In this document: piece by piece, positions 14,744 to 24,320 of the stretch | Numbering within the stretch: the first letter of the stretch is position 1 | Layout of the letters: each line of letters starts with the position of its first letter | NCBI GenBank assembly: GCA_947627625.1 | Contig: CANQWR010000015.1 | Span: forward strand, 1-41,044 | Length of the DNA stretch: 41,044 bases | Origin: an uncultured Ruminococcus sp. | GTDB taxonomy: Bacteria > Bacillota > Clostridia > Oscillospirales > Ruminococcaceae | Direction: 5' to 3' | The notes under the pieces: model-generated | What the model was told of the DNA's origin: nothing | What the model saw: the letters and a program-made list of their open reading frames with translations, nothing else | Database searches by the model: none | Program-made: the position numbers and the translations under genes

Positions 14744-15239
14744 TTAAGTGGGACGATTGGGAACTTTCCCCCCTGAACTCCCAAAAAATAATTTTCTTAA
14801 AATTATATTTTTTTGAAAATTTCATTGATTTATAGACGGTCGGGGCTTTGTGCAAATTTTATTAGAACGATAGGAGGCAGGGGGCTTCGCCCCAAAAAAT
14901 AATTTTTCTAAAATTATATATTTTTGGAGATTTAAGAATATTTATTAGGACGATTAGGGGCAGGAGGCTTCGCCCAAAAAATAATTTTTCTAAAATTATA
15001 TTTTTTTGAAAATTTCATTGATTTATAGACTGTCGGGGCTTTGTGCAAATTTTATTAGAACGATAGGAGGCAGGGGGCTTTGCCCCCTGAACCCCCACAA
15101 GGGGCTCCGCCCCTTGACCCCGCTGGGGGGAAGTATCCCCCCAGACCCCCATGATTATTCCCACATAGGAAACAATCCCCTCCCCATTATGGTCTGCTGT
15201 TTAATTTTGGGGGTCAAGGGGGGTCACCCCCCCAGTCCA
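14744..15239 (+). repeat. GC-rich hairpin repeat, composite copy R3 with tandem units
   Basis: The ~540-base gap between ilvB and ilvN is almost wholly repeat. Three iterations of [AT-rich hairpin - spacer - AACGAT core - GGGGGC hairpin] occur in tandem. The first (14783-14887) and third (14976-15080) are 105 bases each and differ by my reading at only three positions. The middle one is shorter (from 14895). Only the third continues into the full hairpin chain (15072-15146), the CATGATTATTCCCACA tail and the TTTTGGGGGTC end module. A degenerate core also precedes the first unit near 14750. Confidence 0.88.
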
Positions 15240-15280
15240 CAAGCGTTGATAATATAAATAACAAGAGAGGATATCATAAA

Positions 15281-15778
15281 ATGAATCAATATGTAATAGG
15301 CGTTATCGTGTCGAACGTTTCGGGAGTCCTGTCAAGAGTTTCGGGAATGTTCACAAGACGTGGTTTCAATATAGACTGTCTCACTGTCGGTGAGACCGAG
15401 GCAAGCGGTTTTTCAAGAATTACTGTCGCTTTCAAAGGCGACGACGAAATAAAAGAGAGAATACTCAAAAATCTTGAAAAACTCCACGATGTAAAAGAGG
15501 TGGAAGTCCTCCGAAAAGAGGACACCGTTATAAGGGAGTTACTTCTTCTTAAAGTGAGAAATTCCCCTCAGACAAGGCAGGATATAATGTCCGCTGTTGA
15601 GATATTCAGGTCAAAAATCGTTGACTACTCAACAGAATCTCTCGTCTGTGAACTGACGGGTGAGACCTCCAAAATAGACGCTTTTGTCGAACTTATGAAG
15701 AGTTACGGCATTATGGAGATGTGCCGTACGGGTATGGTAGCCATAGAGAGGGGACAAAACTGTCTCAAAACAAGGTAA
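15281..15778 (+). CDS. ilvN: acetolactate synthase, small (regulatory) subunit
   Basis: Regulatory partner of IlvB; binds valine through its ACT domain and stimulates the catalytic subunit. The 165-residue protein has an ACT domain at ~3-75 (VIVSNVSGVLSRVSGMFTRRGFNI...) and the ALS small-subunit C-terminal domain after ~80. An AGAGAGG ribosome site precedes the ATG by ~10 bases, immediately after repeat R3. ilvC follows 59 bases downstream. Confidence 0.95.
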   Translation: MNQYVIGVIVSNVSGVLSRVSGMFTRRGFNIDCLTVGETEASGFSRITVAFKGDDEIKERILKNLEKLHDVKEVEVLRKEDTVIRELLLLKVRNSPQTRQDIMSAVEIFRSKIVDYSTESLVCELTGETSKIDAFVELMKSYGIMEMCRTGMVAIERGQNCLKTR

Positions 15779-15834
15779 TAGCCGTCTGTGGACGGTTTAT
15801 TATAAATAAATTTATCAAAACAAAGGAGTAATAA

Positions 15835-16872
<1,038 letters not shown>

Positions 16873-16947
16873 TTTTTCGGGAACTTATCGGGTGGCGGTT
16901 CGCAACAGTTCCGTCACCTGTTTTATCTGCCTTACGGCATTGGGATT

Positions 16948-17111
16948 TTGGGGGGCGTTGCCTTGTGAGGGGTTCTGCCCCCACTCTCCCGTTAGAACGA
17001 TAAGGGGCAGGGGGCTTTGCCCCCTGAACCCCCATTGGGGGCTCTGCCCCCAAACCCCCGTCGGGGGGAAGTATCCCCCCGAACCCCCCCATGATTATTC
17101 CCACAGAGAAA
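16948..17111 (+). repeat. GC-rich hairpin repeat, copy R4
   Basis: Forward copy between ilvC and ilvD. A diverged entry hairpin region is followed by an intact core AGAACGATAAGGGGCAG (16994-17010), the full chain of hairpins to 17083, and the CATGATTATTCCCACAG tail. The AT-rich hairpin and the end module are missing. Confidence 0.85.
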
Positions 17112-17131
17112 AAAAATCTGAACCCTCATGA

Positions 17132-17227
17132 TGGAAACTCTGTCCGATTTCGACGATGCTTAGATAGTGGATGAACTAAAAATATCTAACCACGGGTTTC
17201 CAAAGGGGCTTAGGTGGCAAAATCCCC
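17132..17227 (+). ncRNA. candidate structured leader upstream of ilvD
   Basis: Non-repeat DNA between R4 and ilvD can fold. An outer stem pairs TGGAAAC (17132-17138) with GTTTCCA (17196-17202). Inside it is a TTAGATA/TATCTAA hairpin (17160-17166 with 17183-17189) and a small CGA-TT-TCG element near 17146. A GGGG/CCCC hairpin follows (17205-17208 with 17224-17227). It ends ~45 bases before the ilvD start. It matches no leader class I know, and no uridine-rich terminator is visible. A regulatory role is inference from position and pairing. Confidence 0.4.
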
Positions 17228-17272
17228 AATAACACAAAATTAAAAAATCAAATTCAAAATGAGGTTGAAAAT

Positions 17273-18937
17273 ATGAGTGAATTTTTTTGTGACGGTATGG
17301 AAAAAGCCTCACAGCGTTCGCTGTTCAGGGCTTTGGGACATACGAGTGAGGAAATGAAAAGACCGCTTGTCGGTATAGTTTCTTCTTATAACGAAATAGT
17401 CCCAGGACATATGAATATCGATAAAATTACGGAAGCCGTTAAACTCGGTGTGGCTATGGGCGGGGGTACTCCCGTGGTATTTCCCGCAATTGCTGTCTGT
17501 GACGGTATTGCTATGGGTCACACGGGTATGAAATACTCCCTTGTCACCCGTGATTTGATTGCGGATTCTACGGAGTGCATGGCTCTTGCTCACCATTTTG
17601 ACGCACTTGTTATGATTCCGAATTGCGACAAAAATGTCCCCGGACTGCTTATGGCTGCGGCAAGAATAAATGTCCCGACTATTTTTGTCAGTGGCGGACC
17701 TATGCTTGCGGGTCACGTCAAAGGCAAAAAGACCAGTCTCTCCAGTATGTTTGAAGCTGTGGGAGCTTATACGGCGGGAAAAATTTCCGATGAAGATGTC
17801 CTCGAATACGAAAACAAAGCCTGTCCGACCTGTGGCTCTTGTTCGGGAATGTACACCGCAAATTCTATGAACTGCCTGACGGAAGTTCTCGGTATGGGTC
17901 TCAAAGGCAACGGCACTATCCCCGCTGTTTACTCCGACAGACTCAGACTTGCAAAAGAAGCGGGTATGCAGGTCATGGAGCTGTACAGAAAAAATATCCG
18001 TCCGCTTGACATTATGACCGAAAAGGCTTTTTATAACGCTCTGACCGCCGATATGGCTCTCGGCTGTTCTACCAACAGTATGTTGCACCTCCCCGCCATT
18101 GCTAACGAATGCGGTATAGAAATAAATCTCGATATGGCTAACGAAATCAGTGCAAAGACTCCCAATCTCTGTCACCTTGCTCCTGCGGGTAACACCTACA
18201 TGGAAGACCTGAACGAAGCAGGCGGTGTCTATGCTGTACTGGGTGAACTCTCAAAGAAAAATTTAATCAATCTCGACTGCATGACTTGTACGGGAAAGAC
18301 TGTCGGGGAAAATATAAAGGGCTGTGTGAACAGAAATCCCGATATTATCAGACCTGTTGAAAATCCATACAGTGAGACGGGCGGTATTGCCGTATTAAAG
18401 GGAAATCTCGCTCCCGACAGATGTGTTGTAAAGAGGAGTGCTGTTGCCCCCGAAATGCTCGTCCACAGAGGTCCTGCAAGAGTTTTCGACAGTGAGGAGG
18501 ACGCTATAAAAGTAATCTATGAGGGCGGTATAAAAGAGGGTGATGTTGTCGTAATCAGATACGAAGGTCCCGCAGGCGGTCCGGGTATGAGGGAAATGCT
18601 CTCACCCACTTCAGCAATACAGGGTGCTGGTCTTGGCTCAACTGTGGCACTTATAACGGACGGACGTTTCAGTGGTGCAACACGTGGTGCAGCTATAGGT
18701 CACGTCTCCCCCGAAGCCGTAAACGGCGGTACTATCGCATATGTCAAAGACGGCGACATGATTTCTATAAATATTCCCGAATACTCCATAAATCTCGAAG
18801 TCTCCGATGAGGAACTCGCAGAGCGTAAAAAAACTATGCCCATAAAGAAAAAGGAGAATATCACGGGCTATCTCAAACGCTATGCGGCTATGGTATCAAG
18901 TGCGGACAAGGGTGCTATTATCAACAGAAAAGACTGA
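17273..18937 (+). CDS. ilvD: dihydroxy-acid dehydratase
   Basis: Iron-sulfur enzyme converting dihydroxy acids to 2-oxo acids in valine and isoleucine synthesis. The 554-residue length is normal. Cys118 (PNCDKN) and Cys190 in the CPTCGSC cluster (184-190) are conserved cluster ligands. The segment [10 protein letters not shown] near residue 38 lacks a cysteine there, which I associate with the oxygen-sensitive [4Fe-4S] type rather than the [2Fe-2S] type; this fits an anaerobe but is from memory. A GAGG ribosome site precedes the ATG by 8 bases. It follows a possible structured leader and repeat R4. Confidence 0.96.
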   Translation: MSEFFCDGMEKASQRSLFRALGHTSEEMKRPLVGIVSSYNEIVPGHMNIDKITEAVKLGVAMGGGTPVVFPAIAVCDGIAMGHTGMKYSLVTRDLIADSTECMALAHHFDALVMIPNCDKNVPGLLMAAARINVPTIFVSGGPMLAGHVKGKKTSLSSMFEAVGAYTAGKISDEDVLEYENKACPTCGSCSGMYTANSMNCLTEVLGMGLKGNGTIPAVYSDRLRLAKEAGMQVMELYRKNIRPLDIMTEKAFYNALTADMALGCSTNSMLHLPAIANECGIEINLDMANEISAKTPNLCHLAPAGNTYMEDLNEAGGVYAVLGELSKKNLINLDCMTCTGKTVGENIKGCVNRNPDIIRPVENPYSETGGIAVLKGNLAPDRCVVKRSAVAPEMLVHRGPARVFDSEEDAIKVIYEGGIKEGDVVVIRYEGPAGGPGMREMLSPTSAIQGAGLGSTVALITDGRFSGATRGAAIGHVSPEAVNGGTIAYVKDGDMISINIPEYSINLEVSDEELAERKKTMPIKKKENITGYLKRYAAMVSSADKGAIINRKD

Positions 18938-18971
18938 TGCAGAGGGATTTAATATTATCGGAGGATAATAT

Positions 18972-19418
18972 ATGAACAGCAGAAAAAATTCAGCGATTGT
19001 TGCAGTAATTATTTCAGTGCTTCTTATAATTGCGGGAGTGGTCCAGACTGCATATTTCCATAGATTAAAACAGAATGCTACTGAGCAAGTCAGCGGTGAA
19101 ATCACCGACGTTTCAAGGCATAGTTCGTTTTCACGCAGTAGTTCGCATTCACGCAGAAGACCTAAGACAAAATATCATATTTATGTTGATTACACTGTAG
19201 GCAGAACCGAATATACAACGTCATTCACTCTGTCACGCAGTAAATTCTCTGAGGGCGAAAAAGTTACCGTTATGTATGACCCGAATGACCCCGAAAACTG
19301 TTATGTTGTCGGTGCTTTCAAAAACGGTGGTATCACAATATCAGTTTTAGGTGTTATATTTCTCGTTATTTCGATAGCGTTTATAATCGAAGAACGTAAA
19401 AAATCAGAATCAGAATAA
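18972..19418 (+). CDS. DUF3592-like small membrane protein
   Basis: A 148-residue protein with an N-terminal membrane helix (~8-28), an extracytoplasmic region with a Ser/Arg-rich stretch (~48-65), and a second helix (~117-138). The central pattern YHIYVDYTVGRTEYTTSF ... GEKVTVMYDPNDPENCYV is typical of DUF3592 proteins, whose function is unknown. It starts 35 bases after ilvD with GGAGG and may be co-transcribed. Its last codons and stop lie next to a 28-base direct repeat that recurs after the next gene. No known role in amino acid synthesis. Confidence 0.75.
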   Translation: MNSRKNSAIVAVIISVLLIIAGVVQTAYFHRLKQNATEQVSGEITDVSRHSSFSRSSSHSRRRPKTKYHIYVDYTVGRTEYTTSFTLSRSKFSEGEKVTVMYDPNDPENCYVVGAFKNGGITISVLGVIFLVISIAFIIEERKKSESE

Positions 19419-19438
19419 ACAAATTTAATAATTTTTTT
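19411..19438 (+). repeat. 28-base direct repeat, left copy
   Basis: Starts CAGAATAAACAAATTTAA and ends in seven T. It is identical to 19869-19896. Here it supplies the final codon and stop of the DUF3592-like gene and is preceded by an extra CAGAAT. The two copies bracket the 133-residue membrane protein gene with 458 bases between their starts. Confidence 0.9.
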
Positions 19439-19484
19439 ATTCAATAATTTATGACAGACAATTTCGGAAAAGAGGGTGTGACAG

Positions 19485-19886
19485 ATGACACGTTTATACA
19501 GATTTTTCTCGTCTTTGCTGCTCTGGTTTGTGAGCGAATTTGCTTTTGCGGAACTCGACAACAGCAGCGGCATTGTCCACACAGCCGTTGCGGTGTTTCT
19601 CGCACTGACTATTGCGATACGTGAGTTAAACTATGATTCAAAGAGAATTTACAGGGAACTCACGGAGAAAAGCTCCAAATGTGATATTTTGGACTTAATA
19701 TATTTTGACGGTGCGTTGCTGATAATGTACGCCGGTACTGCAAGCATAGGCAGAAAACCCTATAACGCTGAAAACTGGTTTTATTTCTGTCTGATGTGTG
19801 TACCCGTCTTTGCCGTTTCGATCATAGTCATCGTGAACCGCTACAGGAAAATAAAAAATATAAAAAATCAGAATAAACAAATTTAA
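19485..19886 (+). CDS. small four-helix membrane protein, unknown
   Basis: A 133-residue protein with four hydrophobic segments (~7-24, 30-46, 69-88, 97-119) and a basic C-terminal tail. I do not recognise a family. It has a GAGGGTG ribosome site. Its last codons (NQNKQI and stop) come from the right copy of a 28-base direct repeat, which in the left copy is read in another frame at the end of the preceding gene. This suggests that the gene was inserted or the junction duplicated. It interrupts the ilvD-leuC spacing without an obvious role in the pathway. Confidence 0.65.
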   Translation: MTRLYRFFSSLLLWFVSEFAFAELDNSSGIVHTAVAVFLALTIAIRELNYDSKRIYRELTEKSSKCDILDLIYFDGALLIMYAGTASIGRKPYNAENWFYFCLMCVPVFAVSIIVIVNRYRKIKNIKNQNKQI

Positions 19887-19896
19887 TAATTTTTTT
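19869..19896 (+). repeat. 28-base direct repeat, right copy
   Basis: Identical to 19411-19438. It encodes the last codons of the 133-residue protein and ends 18 bases before leuC. The upstream AAAAAAT context is also shared, but without the additional CAGAAT seen at the left copy. Confidence 0.9.
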
Positions 19897-19914
19897 GAAA
19901 GGAATGATTAGAAA

Positions 19915-21183
19915 ATGGGTATGACAATGACACAGAAAATACTCGCTTCCCATGCGGGGCTTGACAGCGTTCAGGCTGGACAGCTTATTCTCGCAAGTCT
20001 TGACCTCGTTCTCGGCAACGATATTACTTCCCCCGTTGCCATAAAGGAGTTCTCAAAACTCGGCAGGGACAGCGTTTTTGACAGGGACAAGGTGACAATG
20101 GTTATGGACCACTTTGCCCCCAACAAGGACATTAAAGCCTCCGAACAGTGCAAGATGTGCAGGGAGTTTTGCGGTGAAAAAAATATAACTCACTTCTATG
20201 ATGTCGGAAAAATGGGTGTTGAACACGCTCTTCTCCCCGAACAGGGTCTTGTTACTGCGGGAAATCTCGTCATAGGTGCGGACTCCCACACCTGTACATA
20301 TGGTGCACTTGGTGCTTTCTCAACGGGTGTAGGCTCTACGGATATGGCTTGCGGTATGGCTACGGGCAAAGCGTGGTTCAAAGTGCCGTCCGCTATAAAA
20401 TTCAATCTCACGGGCAAATTGCAGAAATATGTCTCGGGAAAAGACGTTATCCTCCACATCATAGGCAAAATAGGCGTGGACGGTGCTTTGTACCGTTCTA
20501 TGGAATTTTCCGGTGAGGGGCTTTCGGAACTCTCCGTGGCTGACCGTCTGTGCATAGCTAATATGGCTATTGAAGCAGGTGCAAAGAACGGCATTTTTGA
20601 AGTGGACGAACTCACTCTTGAATACATAAAGGAACACGGCGGTGCTGAACCGAAAATATTCAAGGCTGACGATGATGCCGAATACGATGAAGTCATAAAT
20701 ATAAATCTCTCTGAGATTGAACCGACTGTATCTTTCCCGCACCTGCCCGAAAACGCTAAGACTTTCAGCGAATTTGGTGACGTAAAAATTGACCAAGTGG
20801 TAATTGGTTCGTGTACCAACGGCAGACTTGAAGATTTAATTATAGCTGCCGAAATTATGAAGGGCAAGAAGTGTGCGGACGGCGTGAGGGTGATTATAAT
20901 TCCCGCCACTCAGCAAATCTATCTTGATGCTATGGAAATGGGTCTGCTGAAAATATTTATCGAATCGGGTGCTGTGGTCTCAACCCCGACTTGCGGTCCG
21001 TGTCTGGGCGGTCACATGGGTATTCTCGCAAAGGGTGAGCGTGCCGTTGCCACCACAAACAGAAACTTTGTCGGACGTATGGGTGATCCGACTTCTGAAG
21101 TATATCTCGCAAGTCCCGCTGTAGCGGCAGCAAGTGCAATAACAGGTAAAATTACAAGTCCGTGGGAGGTAATGGGAAAATGA
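19915..21183 (+). CDS. leuC: 3-isopropylmalate dehydratase, large subunit
   Basis: Aconitase-family enzyme isomerising 2- to 3-isopropylmalate, with LeuD. The 422-residue length is the shorter LeuC type (about 420 residues) common in clostridia and archaea. The [4Fe-4S] ligands lie in GSCTNG and in the TCGPCLGG pair. [23 protein letters not shown] is a family signature region. A GAAAGGA ribosome site precedes the [11 protein letters not shown] gives an alternative start three codons in (ATGACAATG). The stop overlaps the leuD start by four bases (ATGA), so the two subunits are translationally coupled. Confidence 0.96.
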   Translation: MGMTMTQKILASHAGLDSVQAGQLILASLDLVLGNDITSPVAIKEFSKLGRDSVFDRDKVTMVMDHFAPNKDIKASEQCKMCREFCGEKNITHFYDVGKMGVEHALLPEQGLVTAGNLVIGADSHTCTYGALGAFSTGVGSTDMACGMATGKAWFKVPSAIKFNLTGKLQKYVSGKDVILHIIGKIGVDGALYRSMEFSGEGLSELSVADRLCIANMAIEAGAKNGIFEVDELTLEYIKEHGGAEPKIFKADDDAEYDEVININLSEIEPTVSFPHLPENAKTFSEFGDVKIDQVVIGSCTNGRLEDLIIAAEIMKGKKCADGVRVIIIPATQQIYLDAMEMGLLKIFIESGAVVSTPTCGPCLGGHMGILAKGERAVATTNRNFVGRMGDPTSEVYLASPAVAAASAITGKITSPWEVMGK

Positions 21184-21674
21184 AGTACACAGGTGATGTT
21201 ATAAAATATGCGGACAACGTCGACACTGACGTTATTATCCCCGCAAGGTATCTCAACACAAGCGACCACAAAGAACTCGCTTCTCACTGTATGGAGGATT
21301 TGGACAAGACTTTCACAAGCAGAGTTAAACAGGGCGACATCATAACCGCAGGCTTTAATTTCGGCTGTGGTTCGTCCCGTGAACACGCTCCCATAGCCAT
21401 AAAGGCAAGCGGTGTCTCACTCGTCATAGCTAAGAGTTTTGCGAGAATTTTCTACAGAAATTCTATAAATATAGGTCTCGCCATAGTGGAGTGTCCCGAA
21501 GCTGTTGACGGTATAAACGACGGCGACAGGGTTGAGGCTGATTTGGACACGGGTGTTATCAGAAATCTCACCACGGGAAAAGAGTACAAAACTCAGCCTT
21601 TCCCCGAATTTGTCCAGAAAATCATTGAAAACGGCGGTCTGATAAACTCTATCGCTGAGGGAGTAATAAAGTAA
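21180..21674 (+). CDS. leuD: 3-isopropylmalate dehydratase, small subunit
   Basis: The swivelling-domain partner of LeuC. I choose the ATG at 21180, which overlaps the leuC stop as ATGA and has GGGAGG upstream; a GTG at 21162 would place extra residues before the conserved [17 protein letters not shown] start. The product is 164 residues, normal for the short LeuD type. [25 protein letters not shown] and [17 protein letters not shown] are family motifs. Repeat R5 follows. Confidence 0.95.
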   Translation: MKYTGDVIKYADNVDTDVIIPARYLNTSDHKELASHCMEDLDKTFTSRVKQGDIITAGFNFGCGSSREHAPIAIKASGVSLVIAKSFARIFYRNSINIGLAIVECPEAVDGINDGDRVEADLDTGVIRNLTTGKEYKTQPFPEFVQKIIENGGLINSIAEGVIK

Positions 21675-21685
21675 ATTCTGCCCCC

Positions 21686-21930
21686 ATATTAGAGAACGTT
21701 AAGGGGCAGTTGTCTTCTGACCCCCAAAAATGGAAACAACAGTCAGTTCCGCTAATTTTTGAGTTTTGGGTTAATCATGGGGGGTTCGGGGGGATTCTTC
21801 CCCCCGACGGGGGTTTGGGGGCAGAGCCCCCAATGGGGGTTCAGGGGGCAAAGTCCCCTGCCCCTAATCGTTCTAATAAAAATTTTGAGGACGAAGTCCC
21901 CAATATCTCAACGGGGACGGAGTCCCCTGT
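21686..21930 (-). repeat. GC-rich hairpin repeat, copy R5 (reverse)
   Basis: Reverse-oriented copy between leuD and leuB. Read on the minus strand it has the core AGAACGATTAGGGGCAG (21876-21860), the hairpin chain (21857-21780), CATGATTAACCC and an end module near 21720-21770. On the outer sides are a forward AGAGAACGTTAAGGGGCAG fragment (21691) and GGGGAC/GTCCCC pairings to 21928. Both orientations of the family therefore occur within the same run of forward genes. Confidence 0.82.
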
Positions 21931-21964
21931 ACAACAAAATTATAATTAAAAGGAGACTGAAAAA

Positions 21965-23038
21965 ATGGAATTTAATATAGCACTTCTCAAAGGCGACGGA
22001 ATAGGTCCCGAAATCGTGGACAGTGCCGTAAAGGTACTCGAAAAAACAGGTCAGAAATTCAACCACACTTTCTACTTCAAGGACTACCTCATAGGCGGTA
22101 TAGCCTTTGATATGACGGGCGAACCCCTCCCCGTGGAGACAATTCAGGGCTGTCTCGCAAGCGACAGTGTACTGCTCGGTGCGGTAGGCGGTTACAAGTG
22201 GGACAATCTCTCGGGCGACAAGCGTCCCGAAAAAGCTCTTCTCGGCATACGTTCAGCACTCGGTCTGTACACAAATTTAAGACCTGCTCCGCTGTATCCT
22301 GCTTTGAGAAGTGCCTCTCCGCTCAAAGACGAAATAATCGGTGACGGCTTTGATATTATGATTGTCAGGGAACTCACAGGCGGTATATATTTCGGTGAAC
22401 GTGGCTATCGTGAGGGCAAGTACGGCACGGAGGCTTTCGACACAGAAGCTTACAGCGTCATGGAAATTGAGAGAATAGGCAGGACTGCTTTTGAGTGTGC
22501 AATGAAGAGAAACAAAAAACTGACAAGTATTGACAAGGCGAATGTTCTCGAATCCTCCCGCCTTTGGAGAAAAACTATGCACCAGCTTGCCGAAAAGTAC
22601 CCCGAAGTTGAATACTCCGACTTGCTTGTGGACAACGCTGCTATGCAACTCGTCAGAAATCCCCGACAGTTTGACGTTATCGTGACTTCAAATATGTTCG
22701 GTGACATTCTCTCCGATGAAGCTTCACAGATTACAGGTTCAATAGGTATGCTCGCATCGGCTTCACTCGGTGACACTTCAAGAGGTATGTACGAACCCAT
22801 TCACGGCTCTGCTCCGGACATTGCAGGTCAGAACAAGGCTAACCCCATAGCAACTATACTCTCCGCAAGCATGATGCTCCGGTACTCCTTTGACCTGTCC
22901 GAAGAGGCTGACTGCATAGAAAAAGCTGTTGACAAGGTTCTGAACGCTGGTTATCGTACAGCCGACATTATGGGCAATACAGACGGTACACCACTTACCT
23001 GTACTGAAATGACTGAAAAAGTATTAGAGGCGTTATAA
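21965..23038 (+). CDS. leuB: 3-isopropylmalate dehydrogenase
   Basis: NAD-dependent oxidative decarboxylation of 3-isopropylmalate to 2-oxoisocaproate, the leucine precursor. At 357 residues it is standard. Seen motifs are [11 protein letters not shown] at the N-terminus, the [16 protein letters not shown] arginine region, [13 protein letters not shown], the metal-binding [21 protein letters not shown] stretch, and [18 protein letters not shown] for NAD. An AAGGAG ribosome site precedes the ATG by 10 bases, directly after repeat R5. The DUF815 gene starts two bases after the stop. Confidence 0.96.
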   Translation: MEFNIALLKGDGIGPEIVDSAVKVLEKTGQKFNHTFYFKDYLIGGIAFDMTGEPLPVETIQGCLASDSVLLGAVGGYKWDNLSGDKRPEKALLGIRSALGLYTNLRPAPLYPALRSASPLKDEIIGDGFDIMIVRELTGGIYFGERGYREGKYGTEAFDTEAYSVMEIERIGRTAFECAMKRNKKLTSIDKANVLESSRLWRKTMHQLAEKYPEVEYSDLLVDNAAMQLVRNPRQFDVIVTSNMFGDILSDEASQITGSIGMLASASLGDTSRGMYEPIHGSAPDIAGQNKANPIATILSASMMLRYSFDLSEEADCIEKAVDKVLNAGYRTADIMGNTDGTPLTCTEMTEKVLEAL

Positions 23039-23040
23039 TA

Positions 23041-24237
23041 ATGGATTTGAAATTATTGGACTGTAAAGTGAGTTCACTTGCGGTTTTTAGAAAATTACTT
23101 GAAGATAAAGTTATAGTTTTGTTGTGGCGGTTGCTTGACGACTGGAAAGAAACTTCCGTTGAATGTTTTTTATCTGCATATTCAGAGTTTGTGGAAAAGC
23201 TGTATCAGAAAAACATAAATTTAAGCGAATATATTCTTAAAAGGGTTCTGGAAAATGAGAACTTCTATATAATCGGTAAGGCACAGGGAAAAGTTTTCGA
23301 CAGTTATATTGTTGAAACTGTTGAAAACGAGCTGAAAATATTGCAGGAAATGTCACGTCTGACACCTGACGATATAACAGCCGATATTGATTATAATGGT
23401 TTTATGCCGAAGTGGAGAACGTCCGAGATTGATTTTCTGACAGAATACAAAATGAGAGTGGACAACCTGAACCGTTTCGGCTGGGGACTATGGGCAAAGA
23501 GCAATATGTTCAAACTGAAAGACGGTCAGATAAAGCCTGTCGAATTTCCCGACAAGCAAAGGCTCTCCGACTTGTACGGCTATGATATGGAACGCCGTAT
23601 GGTGGTTGAAAATACTCTCGCATTGCTAAACGGAAAACCCGCACAGAATGTTCTCCTGTACGGCGATGCGGGTACGGGAAAATCCTCCACGGTAAAGGCG
23701 ATAGTAAATCAGTATTCGGACAGGGGGTTGCGTCTTATTGAGGTCACAAAGGACGAACTCTCGGATATATCCGAAATTGTAAGCATAATAAGCGAAAACC
23801 CTCTGAAATTTATCATATTTATTGACGACCTGTCTTTTACTTCAGGTGAGGACTGCTTTGCAAAACTCAAAGCTGTACTCGAAGGCTCTGTCTCGTCAAA
23901 GTCCGACAACATGGTGATATACGCCACAAGCAACCGCAGACACCTCGTCCGTGAGAGTTTTTCAGACCGTGAGGGCGATGACGTACACAGAAATGACACT
24001 TTGCAGGAAACTCTCTCCCTGTCGGCAAGATTCGGTCTGAGGGTGAACTTTTCAAGACCTGACAAGAAAAACTACATAGCAATAGTAAAGAGACTTGCGA
24101 TAAAAGCGGGTCTCAATATGCCGTCCGATGAGATTGAACTCAAAGCCGAACAGTTTGCAATATCATCAGGCAACGGACGTTCCCCCAGAACTGCAAAGCA
24201 GTTTGTGAGCTATATGCTGTCGGGCGGTACGGTCTGA
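23041..24237 (+). CDS. DUF815-family AAA-type ATPase
   Basis: A 398-residue cytosolic P-loop protein. The C-terminal half has Walker A GDAGTGKSS (from 208) and a Walker B-like FIIFIDDLSF, followed by a sensor-like YATSNRRHLV, matching DUF815 ATPases as I recall them. The first ~180 residues are an uncharacterised helical region. Family function is unknown. Its ATG is two bases after the leuB stop and has no separate strong ribosome site, implying coupling to leuB. Its codon use is slightly less biased than leuB at the start. I see no biochemical link to leucine synthesis. Confidence 0.8.
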   Translation: MDLKLLDCKVSSLAVFRKLLEDKVIVLLWRLLDDWKETSVECFLSAYSEFVEKLYQKNINLSEYILKRVLENENFYIIGKAQGKVFDSYIVETVENELKILQEMSRLTPDDITADIDYNGFMPKWRTSEIDFLTEYKMRVDNLNRFGWGLWAKSNMFKLKDGQIKPVEFPDKQRLSDLYGYDMERRMVVENTLALLNGKPAQNVLLYGDAGTGKSSTVKAIVNQYSDRGLRLIEVTKDELSDISEIVSIISENPLKFIIFIDDLSFTSGEDCFAKLKAVLEGSVSSKSDNMVIYATSNRRHLVRESFSDREGDDVHRNDTLQETLSLSARFGLRVNFSRPDKKNYIAIVKRLAIKAGLNMPSDEIELKAEQFAISSGNGRSPRTAKQFVSYMLSGGTV

Positions 24238-24320
24238 ATTTGTTATAATAATTAAAATAATTTATTTATAAAAATAAATTTATTATTAAAAATTAAAATT
24301 AAATCAAAAGGTGAATTTCA

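Noticed and set aside
17160..17193. An H-type pseudoknot in the ilvD leader (TTAGATA/TATCTAA crossed with GTGG/CCAC)
   Set aside because: Both connecting loops would have zero bases, which is sterically implausible. The two pairings can only be alternatives.
19411..19896. An insertion sequence at the 28-base direct repeats
   Set aside because: There is no transposase, no terminal inverted repeats, and 28 bases is longer than usual target duplications. A recombination or cassette origin fits better.
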